From: Bacillota bacterium
GTDB taxonomy: Bacteria > Bacillota > Clostridia > Acetivibrionales > DTU013
Direction: 5' to 3'
NCBI GenBank assembly: GCA_023418915.1
Contig: JAEZYU010000081.1
Location: 1-42,656, forward strand
DNA: 42,656 nt
In this document: positions 23,535 through 31,921 of the stretch, piece after piece
How positions within the stretch are numbered: the first letter of the stretch is position 1
How the letters are laid out: each line of letters begins with the position of its first letter
Notes under the pieces: generated by a model
Told to the model about the DNA's origin: nothing
What the model saw: the letters and a program-made list of their open reading frames with translations, nothing else
Databases searched by the model: none
Program-made: the position numbers and the translations under genes

Positions 23535-24920
23535 TCACGTATTGATCAGCACGATCTTCTTCTGCTCATCACACATTATTGATCTCTTCTTCCCCTCAGT
23601 CACAGTGTTCAGCATTACTCTCCCTTCCCATAGGTCTACTAAATACTTCAAAGTCTCATTTGCATATTGAAAGTCCAGTTCTCTTCCATCGAAAACATGC
23701 TCAAGCAGAAGTGTATTCTCCTTCTGATTCCAGTCTGTTACTACAACAACAGGTGTATTACCTAATCCTGAGGACGATGCTATTGTGTCTCTTATCTTCA
23801 TCCATCCTTCGTCGTCTGCAACCTCCGATACCACATATTCATTGCCCTGCTTCTCATATTCATACAGCTTTAATTCACTGCAAAGCTCCTTTGTCAGGTA
23901 TCTTCTGATGAAGGATTCATCTCTTTCAATTTCTCGTGCCTCGAATATTTTCTTCGGTTCATTTTTGAATCTCTTCTGCAGATCCATAAAGATGCTAAAT
24001 CCCAGGAAATATGGATTGATCCTGCCCTCATACGGCCTGATTACCTGATTGTGCCGCCTAAGAAATTCAAAATGCATTTTTTGCGGCAGCTCCAGTTTGT
24101 TAAGTATATAGTAATGCCAGTAACTTGCCCAGCCCTCATTCATTATCTTTGTCTCGATCTGTGGAATAAAGCTAAGCGTTTCTTCTCTGACAATATCTAT
24201 CAGATCCTTTTCCCATTCCTCCAATCTTCCATACGTACTGATAAAAAGCAACAAATCCTCTTCCGGTTCCAGCGGAAGACGCTTAAGATCAGGCTGATCT
24301 GTGTATGACGGCTTGGACTCCAACAGCGGGAAATCACTTACCGGCCTTTTGTTCCCAGCCTGCAGCATTGATTTTTGCTGATCATGATCGAGCTTTTTGG
24401 CTCCGATAGTCCTTGCGCACTGATAACGCAGTGCATGGGCTGAATTAAGCACTCTCTCAGTCTTGGTATAACCGATACTTGGATCCTTAATATATTCTCT
24501 GACACGCTCGGCATGGTTTTTAAACATTTCTACAGTATAGCCTGCTTTTGTTCCTGTTTTAAACAGCCTGTTATTTCTGAAAAAATCATTATGACCATAT
24601 ACATGCGCCATAGTCATAATCTGCAAAAGCAGAGAATTGTCTTTCATCAGGTATGCTATGCATGGATCAGAATTTATGACCATTTCATACGGAAGCCCTG
24701 ATAGATTGTATTTATTGAGAGTACGTATACGTTCATATGCTTTGCCATAGCTCCAGTGCGGATAATGAGAAGGCATGCCGGCATAGGCCTCATAGGAAGT
24801 CATATCCTCATAGCTGACCAGCTCATACTCCTGCTCGTAGCAGTTGAGACCTGTCCCGGATAAGACTTCCTCCACACACTTATTCCACATTTCAAGTTCG
24901 TAAATACTGTAGTCTGACAT
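23535..24920 (-). CDS. spoVR: SpoVR-family stage V sporulation protein
   Basis: A 461-residue member of the SpoVR/YcgB family, associated with spore cortex formation in Bacillus; biochemical activity is unknown. Recognisable stretches are MPSHYPHWSYGKAYE, GLPYEMVINSDPCIAYLM, QIMTMAHVYGHNDFF, NEGWASYWHYYIL and NPYFLGFSIFMDL. The conserved His/Glu residues in AHVYGHNDFF and EGWASYWHYY look metalloenzyme-like. ATG 24920 has GAGGT about 6 nt upstream; the longer TTG frame at 24932 contains that site. It is the last gene of the prkA-yhbH-spoVR cluster, 191 bp after yhbH. Confidence 0.95.
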   Translation of the reverse strand: MSDYSIYELEMWNKCVEEVLSGTGLNCYEQEYELVSYEDMTSYEAYAGMPSHYPHWSYGKAYERIRTLNKYNLSGLPYEMVINSDPCIAYLMKDNSLLLQIMTMAHVYGHNDFFRNNRLFKTGTKAGYTVEMFKNHAERVREYIKDPSIGYTKTERVLNSAHALRYQCARTIGAKKLDHDQQKSMLQAGNKRPVSDFPLLESKPSYTDQPDLKRLPLEPEEDLLLFISTYGRLEEWEKDLIDIVREETLSFIPQIETKIMNEGWASYWHYYILNKLELPQKMHFEFLRRHNQVIRPYEGRINPYFLGFSIFMDLQKRFKNEPKKIFEAREIERDESFIRRYLTKELCSELKLYEYEKQGNEYVVSEVADDEGWMKIRDTIASSSGLGNTPVVVVTDWNQKENTLLLEHVFDGRELDFQYANETLKYLVDLWEGRVMLNTVTEGKKRSIMCDEQKKIVLINT

Positions 24921-25111
24921 TTTTAACCTCAATATTCATTTTTCGGCGCCCGTTTTCGGGCTCGTTTTATAGCCATTCGTTTATAACGCATCGTACTTGA
25001 CACTCATAATAATCATAAAAAAAAATCATTAATCGTGTAGCTTAACCCCAAAAAAATTTCCGTATATGGAGAGAATCCTTACCTTGGCAGCATCTCTGTG
25101 AAGCAGATCGT

Positions 25112-26407
25112 CTATTCTGTTTCTCCATCCTTTGCAAGTAATCGCTTCAACCCTGTTATTATGTCATCCTTTCTTGACATCGTTACAATAACAAAATTAC
25201 TTTCATGGATATTTTTAATGAATTCCGACTTCACAGTACTTCCTGCAAAATAATAGCCCGGTACGATCTCGCCATATCCAAACAAATTACATTTTTCACA
25301 CAGCTTCTTGGCCAATTCGACAGCTTTATTATTGTCTTCTATCCAGTTATCACCGTCACTGCAGTGAAATGCATAAATATTCCAGTTCGCCGGGTTGTAA
25401 TGCTGTTCTATTATTTCCAGCGCTTTCTCATAACCGCTGCTTATATAGGTTCCCCCAGACTCTCCTCTGTGGAAAAACTCAAGCTCGCTCACTTCCTTCG
25501 CTGTAGTAGTATGAGCTATGAAGACAACTTCGACATTTGCGTATTTTTGCTTCAAAAACTGATACAGCAAAAAGTAAAAACTTCGCGCCATATATTTCTT
25601 TGTCTGATCCATGGAGCCTGAGACATCCATTATACATATAACAACAGCATTGAAGTCCTTCTTCCTCACCTCGCGGAGTCTTCTGTATCTGAGATCGTCC
25701 TGTGTAAAAGAGAATCTCCCATCAGGATCGGTAGTGCTGTTTTCTGACCTGGGTCCATTGATTGAACTTCTGCTCTTTACGCCCATTGTATCGGATGCTT
25801 CGCTTGATTTTTCGTCATTATCAGATTGATAATTGCTTTCTTCAGCAATTACATCCTTGCCATACTCTGATATGCTTCTTTTGTATGACTGTTTTCGCTT
25901 GATCTTCTCAATAACAGACCTTCTTTTAGCCAAACGCGGAGGTATTCCCTTTTTCTGATATCCCAATTTTCTGAATCCTTTGACAGACTCTATATCAGAG
26001 AGCTTCTTTTTGTCCAGATCCGGCAGATTCAGATCGTCAAACAGATAATTCACAAGCTCTTCTATCGTGATTTCCGTCTCATATATGTCCTCTCCCTCTT
26101 GATCGCCTGCGCCGCCATGTCCGTAATTTCTGCCATCCATATCCTCGCCGACTACATCACCGCGCTTTTCATCACCGTCACCTGTCGCTGCGCCCCTCTT
26201 ATTACTGCCGTATATAAAGCTGTACTCCTTGATGCCTTTGACAGGTATCTTGATTTTCTTATTTCCGCTCTGACCAATGATACTTTCTTCAGATATGATA
26301 TTTCCAATATTTTTTTTGATCGACTCTTCAACAAGCTCCTTATGTCTTCGCCTGTCTTCAGATGTCCTCTCTCTCCCTGCAGGGTTGTACTCCCTGATAA
26401 TTGCCAT
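25112..26407 (-). CDS. yhbH: YhbH/YeaH-family protein (DUF444), sporulation protein
   Basis: A 431-residue DUF444 protein. The N-terminal half is charged and linker-like (MAIIREYNPAGRERTSEDRR). The C-terminal half is a von Willebrand factor A-like domain with the MIDAS motif VICIMDVSGSMDQTKKYMAR near residue 260, FIAHTTTAKEV and GGTYISSGYEKALEII. DUF444 proteins are conserved partners of the PrkA kinase in bacteria that have both. The start has GAGGA 7 nt upstream and lies 60 bp after the prkA stop. A likely operon with prkA and spoVR, active in sporulation or stationary phase. Confidence 0.93.
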   Translation of the reverse strand: MAIIREYNPAGRERTSEDRRRHKELVEESIKKNIGNIISEESIIGQSGNKKIKIPVKGIKEYSFIYGSNKRGAATGDGDEKRGDVVGEDMDGRNYGHGGAGDQEGEDIYETEITIEELVNYLFDDLNLPDLDKKKLSDIESVKGFRKLGYQKKGIPPRLAKRRSVIEKIKRKQSYKRSISEYGKDVIAEESNYQSDNDEKSSEASDTMGVKSRSSINGPRSENSTTDPDGRFSFTQDDLRYRRLREVRKKDFNAVVICIMDVSGSMDQTKKYMARSFYFLLYQFLKQKYANVEVVFIAHTTTAKEVSELEFFHRGESGGTYISSGYEKALEIIEQHYNPANWNIYAFHCSDGDNWIEDNNKAVELAKKLCEKCNLFGYGEIVPGYYFAGSTVKSEFIKNIHESNFVIVTMSRKDDIITGLKRLLAKDGETE

Positions 26408-26467
26408 ACATTTGTCCTCGCAAAGCTCTGAAACTTGATTTTTTTTTATTGTTAAAAAGATTGAATG

Positions 26468-28393
26468 TCAGTCCTTCCACAGGTTATTTGCGCCATATTT
26501 CAACACTACGTTGCAGCAATGATCGCAGTAACCGTTGCGTTTCATTTCCGTTACCATCGTATTATATTTCCTGTCCTGCCCTTCATCTCTGACCTTAGCC
26601 TTTGTAATGATCCTGCTCAACTCCTTTACTGATGCCGTCAGCTTTTTCTCAATAGCCTCCTTAATAGGTTCATAGCTGCTGTAATTCAGCTTTCCGCCGT
26701 TTCTCATCACAAAAAACATATAAGCTGTCACATCAGCCCTGAAGCCTTTTGTAGATGCTTCTGTTATGCCTATCTGCTCCTCTATGGATCTCATAAACCT
26801 TTCATCCGGCTCCAGCTCTTCTCCGGTGTTCGGATCCTTGAGCCTTGCTTTATTTATAAAAGCCTCGGCATGATCAAGGTAATTGTTGAACAAGCTTTCT
26901 GCCTGCTCCCTGTACCCGTAGATAAACGCCTTGGTCACTTCCTTCTCGAGTATCTTGTTATACTCCTTTTTTATGGAGTCCTGCACAAATCTGACATACT
27001 TGCTCTTCTCTTCGTCGCTTATAGAGAGCTCCTTCACGGATTTTATTATTGTTTCCATTACGGAAATTGGGTTTATACAGTCGTGCTCCGATTCGGACAA
27101 CGCAGTGTCAAGAGCCTTCATTATAAACCTGGTGGAGATGCCAGTCATTCCCTCGCGTGACGCCTCTTCTCTCAGCTCCATCACATCTATTCTGCGGGTC
27201 ATTCCTTTTTCAACTATCTCTTCTCCATTATAAATTTTCAGTTTCGTCATCAAATCGACCTTGGACGATGGCACAAGCCTGGTCAAGATAGCAAACATTG
27301 ATGCTACCTCAATCGTGTGCGGTGCTATATGAGCATTGAATCTGCTCTTTTTCAATATCTTCTCATATATTTTCATTTCCTCATTTAGTTCAAGACAGTA
27401 TGGAATCTCTATTTTGACTATTCGATCAAGTATGGCTTCGTTAGTATGGTCCGATTTGAACTTATTCCATTCAGCTTCGTTTGAATGAGCAAGAATGACG
27501 CCGTCAAAGTATATCATTGGCCCTTTCCCCGGAGATGGAATGGATTTTTCCTGTGTTGCTGTAATCATTGTATGAAGGTATTCTGTTTCATTCTTGAAAA
27601 CTTCAATGAATTCAACGACACCTCTGTTTCCGACATTAAATGCACCGTTGAGCGACAGAACTCTTGGATCGTCCTCCGGATATAGGTCTATCTTTGAAAT
27701 GTCAACACTTCCGATCAAAACACTGGTGTCCTGGTTGTTGGGATCGACCGGAGGCACCACACCGATTCCTTTTCTGGATCTTATTGAATAGCTTGTTTTG
27801 ATCACAGGGAAATCCTCATATCTTCCCTGGTATTCGTTCTTGAGCCTGTAGCGGCACACGGGGCAAAGATCCCCTTCTATTCTCACTTTCAGGATTTCTT
27901 CGAATTCCCCTCTGAGATGCTTTGGTACAAGATGAAGAGGCTCCTCTCTCATGGGACAGCCCTTCAGTGTATATATTTCAGGGCTTGCCTCCAACGCCCT
28001 TTTCAGTTCCTCCATAAGCGATGATTTTCCTGATCCGACAGGTCCAACAAGGTATAAGACCTGCCTTGACTCCTCTCCTGCCATTGCCGCAGAATGAAAA
28101 TACCGCACAATATTCATTATTGTTTTGTCTATTCCGTAAAAACTATCGAAAAACTTGTATCTTCTTATCACATCATTGCCGTATATCCTTCTCAGCCTGG
28201 GATGCTCATCCGTCCTGACCACATCAACCCCTGCCTTGGAGATCAGGTTGAATACCCTCTGATGTGAAAGTATAGCAAGCTCCGGATCTTTCCTCACCAG
28301 ATCCGTATACTCAAGAAATGTCCCCTCAAAATGTTTCTTAATTTTTTCCTGCCTGTCTTTTTCTATGATCCCGGATATATCACCAACTAACAT
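26468..28393 (-). CDS. prkA: PrkA (YeaG-type) serine protein kinase / AAA+ protein
   Basis: A 641-residue PrkA-family protein: AAA+ domain at the N-terminus with Walker A LVGPVGSGKSSLMEELKRAL near residue 115, preceded by RRYKFFDSFYGIDKTIMNIV. A cysteine cluster CPVCRYRL near residue 175 and VEFIEVFKNETEYLHTMITA follow; a kinase-like C-terminal region ends in CDHCC. In Bacillus it is linked to sporulation, in enterics (YeaG) to stress survival. ATG 28393 has AAGGAGG 8 nt upstream; longer in-frame starts extend to 28477 without a site. First gene of the prkA-yhbH-spoVR operon. Confidence 0.95.
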   Translation of the reverse strand: MLVGDISGIIEKDRQEKIKKHFEGTFLEYTDLVRKDPELAILSHQRVFNLISKAGVDVVRTDEHPRLRRIYGNDVIRRYKFFDSFYGIDKTIMNIVRYFHSAAMAGEESRQVLYLVGPVGSGKSSLMEELKRALEASPEIYTLKGCPMREEPLHLVPKHLRGEFEEILKVRIEGDLCPVCRYRLKNEYQGRYEDFPVIKTSYSIRSRKGIGVVPPVDPNNQDTSVLIGSVDISKIDLYPEDDPRVLSLNGAFNVGNRGVVEFIEVFKNETEYLHTMITATQEKSIPSPGKGPMIYFDGVILAHSNEAEWNKFKSDHTNEAILDRIVKIEIPYCLELNEEMKIYEKILKKSRFNAHIAPHTIEVASMFAILTRLVPSSKVDLMTKLKIYNGEEIVEKGMTRRIDVMELREEASREGMTGISTRFIMKALDTALSESEHDCINPISVMETIIKSVKELSISDEEKSKYVRFVQDSIKKEYNKILEKEVTKAFIYGYREQAESLFNNYLDHAEAFINKARLKDPNTGEELEPDERFMRSIEEQIGITEASTKGFRADVTAYMFFVMRNGGKLNYSSYEPIKEAIEKKLTASVKELSRIITKAKVRDEGQDRKYNTMVTEMKRNGYCDHCCNVVLKYGANNLWKD

Positions 28394-28590
28394 TGCATCA
28401 TCCTCCTTGTCCTGTGAAAAATACCGGCGTGGGAATCCGCAGTGAAATAACCTGCTTGCATCTGGCAACTGCCACATTTAATTATATTAGCTGCGATCTG
28501 CTAAAATACCATTAGGACGTATCGTCTGAGCTTTTTGTAGTTCCATTATTTACATAATACCCCTCCCTCCCCATGATGCTATAATTATAG

Positions 28591-28635
28591 GGGGACAGTT
28601 CTCCACTGTGGACACACTGGGGGGACAGTTCTCCA
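28591..28635 (-). repeat. Two GTCCC-type repeats upstream of the membrane-protein gene
   Basis: GGGGGACAGTTCTCC (28591-28605) and GGGGGACAGTTCTCC (28620-28634) are separated by a 14-bp spacer. They lie just upstream of the ribosome binding site of the gene at 28689, so any repeat movement could change its leader. Confidence 0.85.
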
Positions 28636-28688
28636 AAAGCATGCACTCTTTAGTGACTTTGCAAAATATTTATATACGGAGTCGAGGT

Positions 28689-30149
28689 ATGATGAACACA
28701 GTAGCAAAGCTAAAAATAATCATACCATTAGCTGGTCTTTTTTCTGGGATATTAATGTTCCTGGCATTATTATCAATGCTTATCAACACTACACTATTCA
28801 ATAATGAGTTCCACTTTGATACTTTGACTAAAATAGGTTTATCCAATTACATAACAAAAACAGCAAAAGAAAAGTCGTCTGAAATTTTTGCTGATCAAGA
28901 ACAGATTGATACGTTTATTAGCAGCGCAATAACATCCGAACTTGTCAATAAAAATATGGAATCACTTGTTACTGGTCTGCTTGATTATGTTAAAGGACAC
29001 AGTGATATTCTTCCTGATCTGTATTTGAGAGTACACTCAGAAAATGGGTCGGAACCTCCTGTATATTCGCACGACAAAAGTATCACATTCTCATCGTTAG
29101 TATCCATCGATAAGATCAACTTACGTCTTTTGACAATGTTCTCGGATGAGCAAAAAATAAATAACACTCTATCAGCCATCAGTTTGGTACAACTCACAAC
29201 AAAAAACATCATGATATTATCAATTTTACTTCTCATATTTACTTTTATGCTGCTGCTTCAACGAACTCCGTCTGAAATATTAGCGAGCATCAAACTCTCA
29301 GTCGTTGTCTATTCGTTATTATGTCTGCTGACATATGTATTTTTATATAAAATGTGCAATGTGGAGCTACCATATATCCTAAGCATGATAAATGTAACTA
29401 TGCCGGAAATAAGGGAAATAATAAGAAATTATACTCTGAGTTTCCTGAGCATAATAATGTATAATCTTTTCTTTTCCATAATATTGCTGCCAGTAGGAAT
29501 CCAAATAGGCTTCTTATTACTTAAAATAATGTTAACGAAAATGAAGGCATCTGGTGAAGAAACGTCCCCAATTGAAGACTTGTACGATTTGGGAGAAGCG
29601 TCCCTCTCCGGAAGCGCACCCATACATGCGAAAAAACACCCTACTGTACAAGCGTCCCATATTTATCTTGGACTACTTGCACTGCTTATTTTCTCAATAT
29701 ACATGCTGTTAAGTATTGCAGTAGAAGAATACAACGACCGAAATTTAGATTCAGTGGTCACATATCTGAGCAGAAAAAACACTAACAATAAGATCATAGA
29801 TGCCAGAGGCTATGGCATATGCTACCTGGACGTCATCGTACTTGATGGTATTACACAGCAGCCTCTGGAAGGAGCAGAAATCTCTATTTACAGAACAGAC
29901 AGTTCTGACATCTCTCTGAAGAGGTCATTTACTGACAATAAAGGCTCATCTGTATTTCTGTTAGAGAAGGGCAGCTACAGACTTTTACTGGACGCTATCA
30001 GCACACAAGCAGACTGGGTTTTTCCTGATATGCAGAATTTAGATTTCGATTTGCAGAAAACAGGAAAGAATGAACTCATGCTGATTACAGAAAAGCACTT
30101 TAATGGAGAAATATCAATACTATCTTCGACCATACAATATCTGCCATGA
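28689..30149 (+). CDS. Multi-pass membrane protein with C-terminal extracytoplasmic beta domain
   Basis: About 486 residues, family not recognised. Topology from hydrophobicity: one segment near residues 10-32, a soluble loop with charged helices (about 35-170), then four or more segments (about 175-300; FTFMLLLQRT, LCLLTYVFLY, MYNLFFSIILL), and one near 330-350 (YLGLLALLIFSIYMLLSIAV). The C-terminus resembles a carboxypeptidase-regulatory/Cna-B-like beta-sandwich (YLDVIVLDGITQQPLEGAEI, then DNKGSSVFLLEKGSYRL). The soluble linker before the last membrane segment contains three GTCCC-type repeats in frame (EETSP, EASLS, QASH; 29556-29659). ATG 28689 has GGAG 7 nt upstream; ATG 28692 is also possible, and an ORF from 28608 runs through repeats. 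Confidence 0.7.
   Translation: MMNTVAKLKIIIPLAGLFSGILMFLALLSMLINTTLFNNEFHFDTLTKIGLSNYITKTAKEKSSEIFADQEQIDTFISSAITSELVNKNMESLVTGLLDYVKGHSDILPDLYLRVHSENGSEPPVYSHDKSITFSSLVSIDKINLRLLTMFSDEQKINNTLSAISLVQLTTKNIMILSILLLIFTFMLLLQRTPSEILASIKLSVVVYSLLCLLTYVFLYKMCNVELPYILSMINVTMPEIREIIRNYTLSFLSIIMYNLFFSIILLPVGIQIGFLLLKIMLTKMKASGEETSPIEDLYDLGEASLSGSAPIHAKKHPTVQASHIYLGLLALLIFSIYMLLSIAVEEYNDRNLDSVVTYLSRKNTNNKIIDARGYGICYLDVIVLDGITQQPLEGAEISIYRTDSSDISLKRSFTDNKGSSVFLLEKGSYRLLLDAISTQADWVFPDMQNLDFDLQKTGKNELMLITEKHFNGEISILSSTIQYLP
29556..29660 (+). repeat. Three GTCCC-type repeats in frame inside the membrane-protein gene
   Basis: GAAGAAACGTCCCC (29556), AGAAGCGTCCCTC (29594) and CAAGCGTCCCA (29649) read as ETSP, EASL and QASH. 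All lie within one cytoplasmic-looking linker of the protein. Confidence 0.7.
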
Positions 30150-30222
30150 CAAGCTTGTTATACCCGGTTTTACAGTATGCTATCGAGCCAGGTAGATTTG
30201 TTGGTATTTATATGCCATATAC

Positions 30223-30350
30223 GAAGAACTGTCCCCTCTGAAGAGAACTGTCCCCCCTGAAGAGAACTGTCCCCTCTAAAGAGAACTGTCCCCCCTGAAG
30301 AGAAGTGTCCCTTCTGTAGAGAACTGTCCCTTCTGTAGAGAACTGTCCCC
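30223..30350 (+). repeat. Tandem array of the GTCCC repeat, 19-bp unit
   Basis: Seven head-to-tail units of 19 bp of the form GAACTGTCCCCTCTGAAGA run from about 30223 to 30350. Variation is limited to CCTCTG/CCCCTG/CTTCTGTA and a GAAGTGT variant. It fills the space between two convergent genes. The absence of unique spacers rules out CRISPR. Confidence 0.92.
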
Positions 30351-30366
30351 GCAGAAAAACCCGCAG

Positions 30367-30404
30367 AAAAAGCTGCCAGTCAGACTGTCCAACCAGCAGC
30401 TTTT
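30367..30404. terminator. Terminator of trpB2 (and possibly the convergent gene)
   Basis: AAAAGCTGC (30367-30375) pairs with GCAGCTTTT (30396-30404). On the minus strand CTTTTTC follows. It lies 22 bp after the trpB2 stop codon. Confidence 0.8.
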
Positions 30405-30426
30405 GTGTGCTATTACGATTACTGCA

Positions 30427-31800
30427 TTATTTGACTGAAGGCAGTTTTGAGATACTCTTGCTGACATTTTCCTTTGAATACTCCACATCTACCATATTTC
30501 CGCTAAAGTAAAGGTCATATGATGACATGTCAAAATATCCATGGCCGCTCAAATTGAACAAAATTACCTTTTCTTCGCCAGCTTCCTTAGCTTTGACAGC
30601 CTCATCTATCGCAGCACGTATTGCGTGTGACGATTCAGGCGCAGGAACTATCCCTTCGGATCTGGCAAACATGATCGCTGCGTCAAATACAGGTTTTTGC
30701 CCATATGCAACAGCTTCAATGATACCATCATTGTACAGTTGACTCACAATACCAGATGCACCATGATATCTCAAACCGCCGGCATGTATCCCCTCCGGTA
30801 CAAAATCATGTCCGAGCGTATACATTTTAGCTATCGGCGCCATCTTTGCTGTGTCACCATAATCAAAAGCAAATATGCCATGTGTAAGAGTGGGGCACGC
30901 CGAAGGTTCAACTGCAACAGCTCGGAGCTTTTTGCCTTTCAGCTTATCCTGAATAAACGGGAAAGATATTCCGGAAAAATTACTGCCTCCGCCGCAGCAA
31001 GCGATAACTATATCCGGGTATTCGTCTACCTTTTCCAGCTGCGCTTTTGCCTCCTGCCCAATAATAGTCTGGTGTAGACACACGTGGTTGAGAACACTTC
31101 CAAGAGCATAGTTGGTATCATCATGGGTAGCAGCATCTTCAACAGCTTCACTGATCGCTATGCCAAGGCTGCCTGTAGATTCCGGATCATCTTCAAGTAT
31201 CCTTCTGCCGGATTGTGTCAGTGTAGTTGGACTTGAATAGACGCTTGCTCCAAAGGTCTCCATGAACGAACGCCTATAAGGTTTTTGCTGATAACTGACC
31301 TTAACCATATACACTGTACATTCAAGCCCGAAATGATTACAAGCCATACTCAGAGCACTTCCCCACTGCCCTGCTCCAGTTTCTGTGGAAAGCCGCCTTA
31401 TACCTGCTTGTTTATTATAATAAGCCTGTGCCAACGCTGAATTAAGCTTATGACTGCCTGTCGCATTTACGCCCTCGTATTTGTAATATATCCTCGCCGG
31501 TGTATCTAGTAGTTTTTCCAGATTCTTTGCTCTGTACAAGGGCGAAGGCCTCCACTGTCTGTACATTTCACGAATCTCATCTGGTATATCAATATACCTT
31601 TCTGCCGACATTTCCTGAGCTATCAGGGCATCAGGAAATATCGCCTTCATTTCTTCGGCTTTCAGCAATTCACCTGTAAATGGACTGTAATACGGAGCGG
31701 GCTTATTAGGCATGTCGGCAACGATATTGTACCATTGCCTTGGAATCTCAGACTCCTCTAAAGGGATCTTTACAATCTGATCTCTGCTCATCTTACTCAT
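30427..31800 (-). CDS. trpB2: TrpB2-type tryptophan synthase beta-like PLP enzyme
   Basis: A 457-residue fold type II PLP enzyme of the TrpB2 group, longer at the N-terminus than TrpB1. Evidence: the PLP Lys motif GVNATGSHKLNSALAQAYY near residue 118, ETGAGQWGSALSMAC, CCGGGSNFSGISFPFI (phosphate loop) and PAPESSHAIRAAI. TrpB2 joins L-serine, or a related amino acid, with indole to form tryptophan without needing TrpA. No trpA or other trp gene is nearby, so it may salvage indole. ATG 31800 is preferred, about 9-11 nt after GAGGAG; ATGs at 31809 and 31791 are alternatives. Confidence 0.9.
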   Translation of the reverse strand: MSKMSRDQIVKIPLEESEIPRQWYNIVADMPNKPAPYYSPFTGELLKAEEMKAIFPDALIAQEMSAERYIDIPDEIREMYRQWRPSPLYRAKNLEKLLDTPARIYYKYEGVNATGSHKLNSALAQAYYNKQAGIRRLSTETGAGQWGSALSMACNHFGLECTVYMVKVSYQQKPYRRSFMETFGASVYSSPTTLTQSGRRILEDDPESTGSLGIAISEAVEDAATHDDTNYALGSVLNHVCLHQTIIGQEAKAQLEKVDEYPDIVIACCGGGSNFSGISFPFIQDKLKGKKLRAVAVEPSACPTLTHGIFAFDYGDTAKMAPIAKMYTLGHDFVPEGIHAGGLRYHGASGIVSQLYNDGIIEAVAYGQKPVFDAAIMFARSEGIVPAPESSHAIRAAIDEAVKAKEAGEEKVILFNLSGHGYFDMSSYDLYFSGNMVDVEYSKENVSKSISKLPSVK

Positions 31801-31843
31801 TACACTCATCTCTCCTCGTCATATTTAGTTTTATTTGCAAAAT

Positions 31844-31872
31844 ATTTTACTATAAAATAAAAAACAATTCAA
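31844..31872 (-). promoter_or_regulatory. Sigma-A-like promoter of trpB2
   Basis: On the minus strand TTGAAT (31872-31867), a 17-bp AT-rich spacer and TAAAAT (31849-31844), about 44 bp before the start codon. No tryptophan attenuator or T-box is visible between promoter and gene. Confidence 0.6.
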
Positions 31873-31921
31873 CAGTATTTGTAAGCTTCCAAATCAAAGG
31901 TCATTTTTGAAAGTTGACATT

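Noticed and set aside
30223..30350. Repetitive array resembling a CRISPR
   Set aside because: The spacers between GAACTGTCCCC cores are themselves repeated and only 8 bp long; there are no unique spacers and no cas genes.
30427..31800. Calling the PLP enzyme the canonical TrpB of the trp operon
   Set aside because: The long N-terminus and motif spacing fit TrpB2, and there is no trpA or other trp gene alongside.
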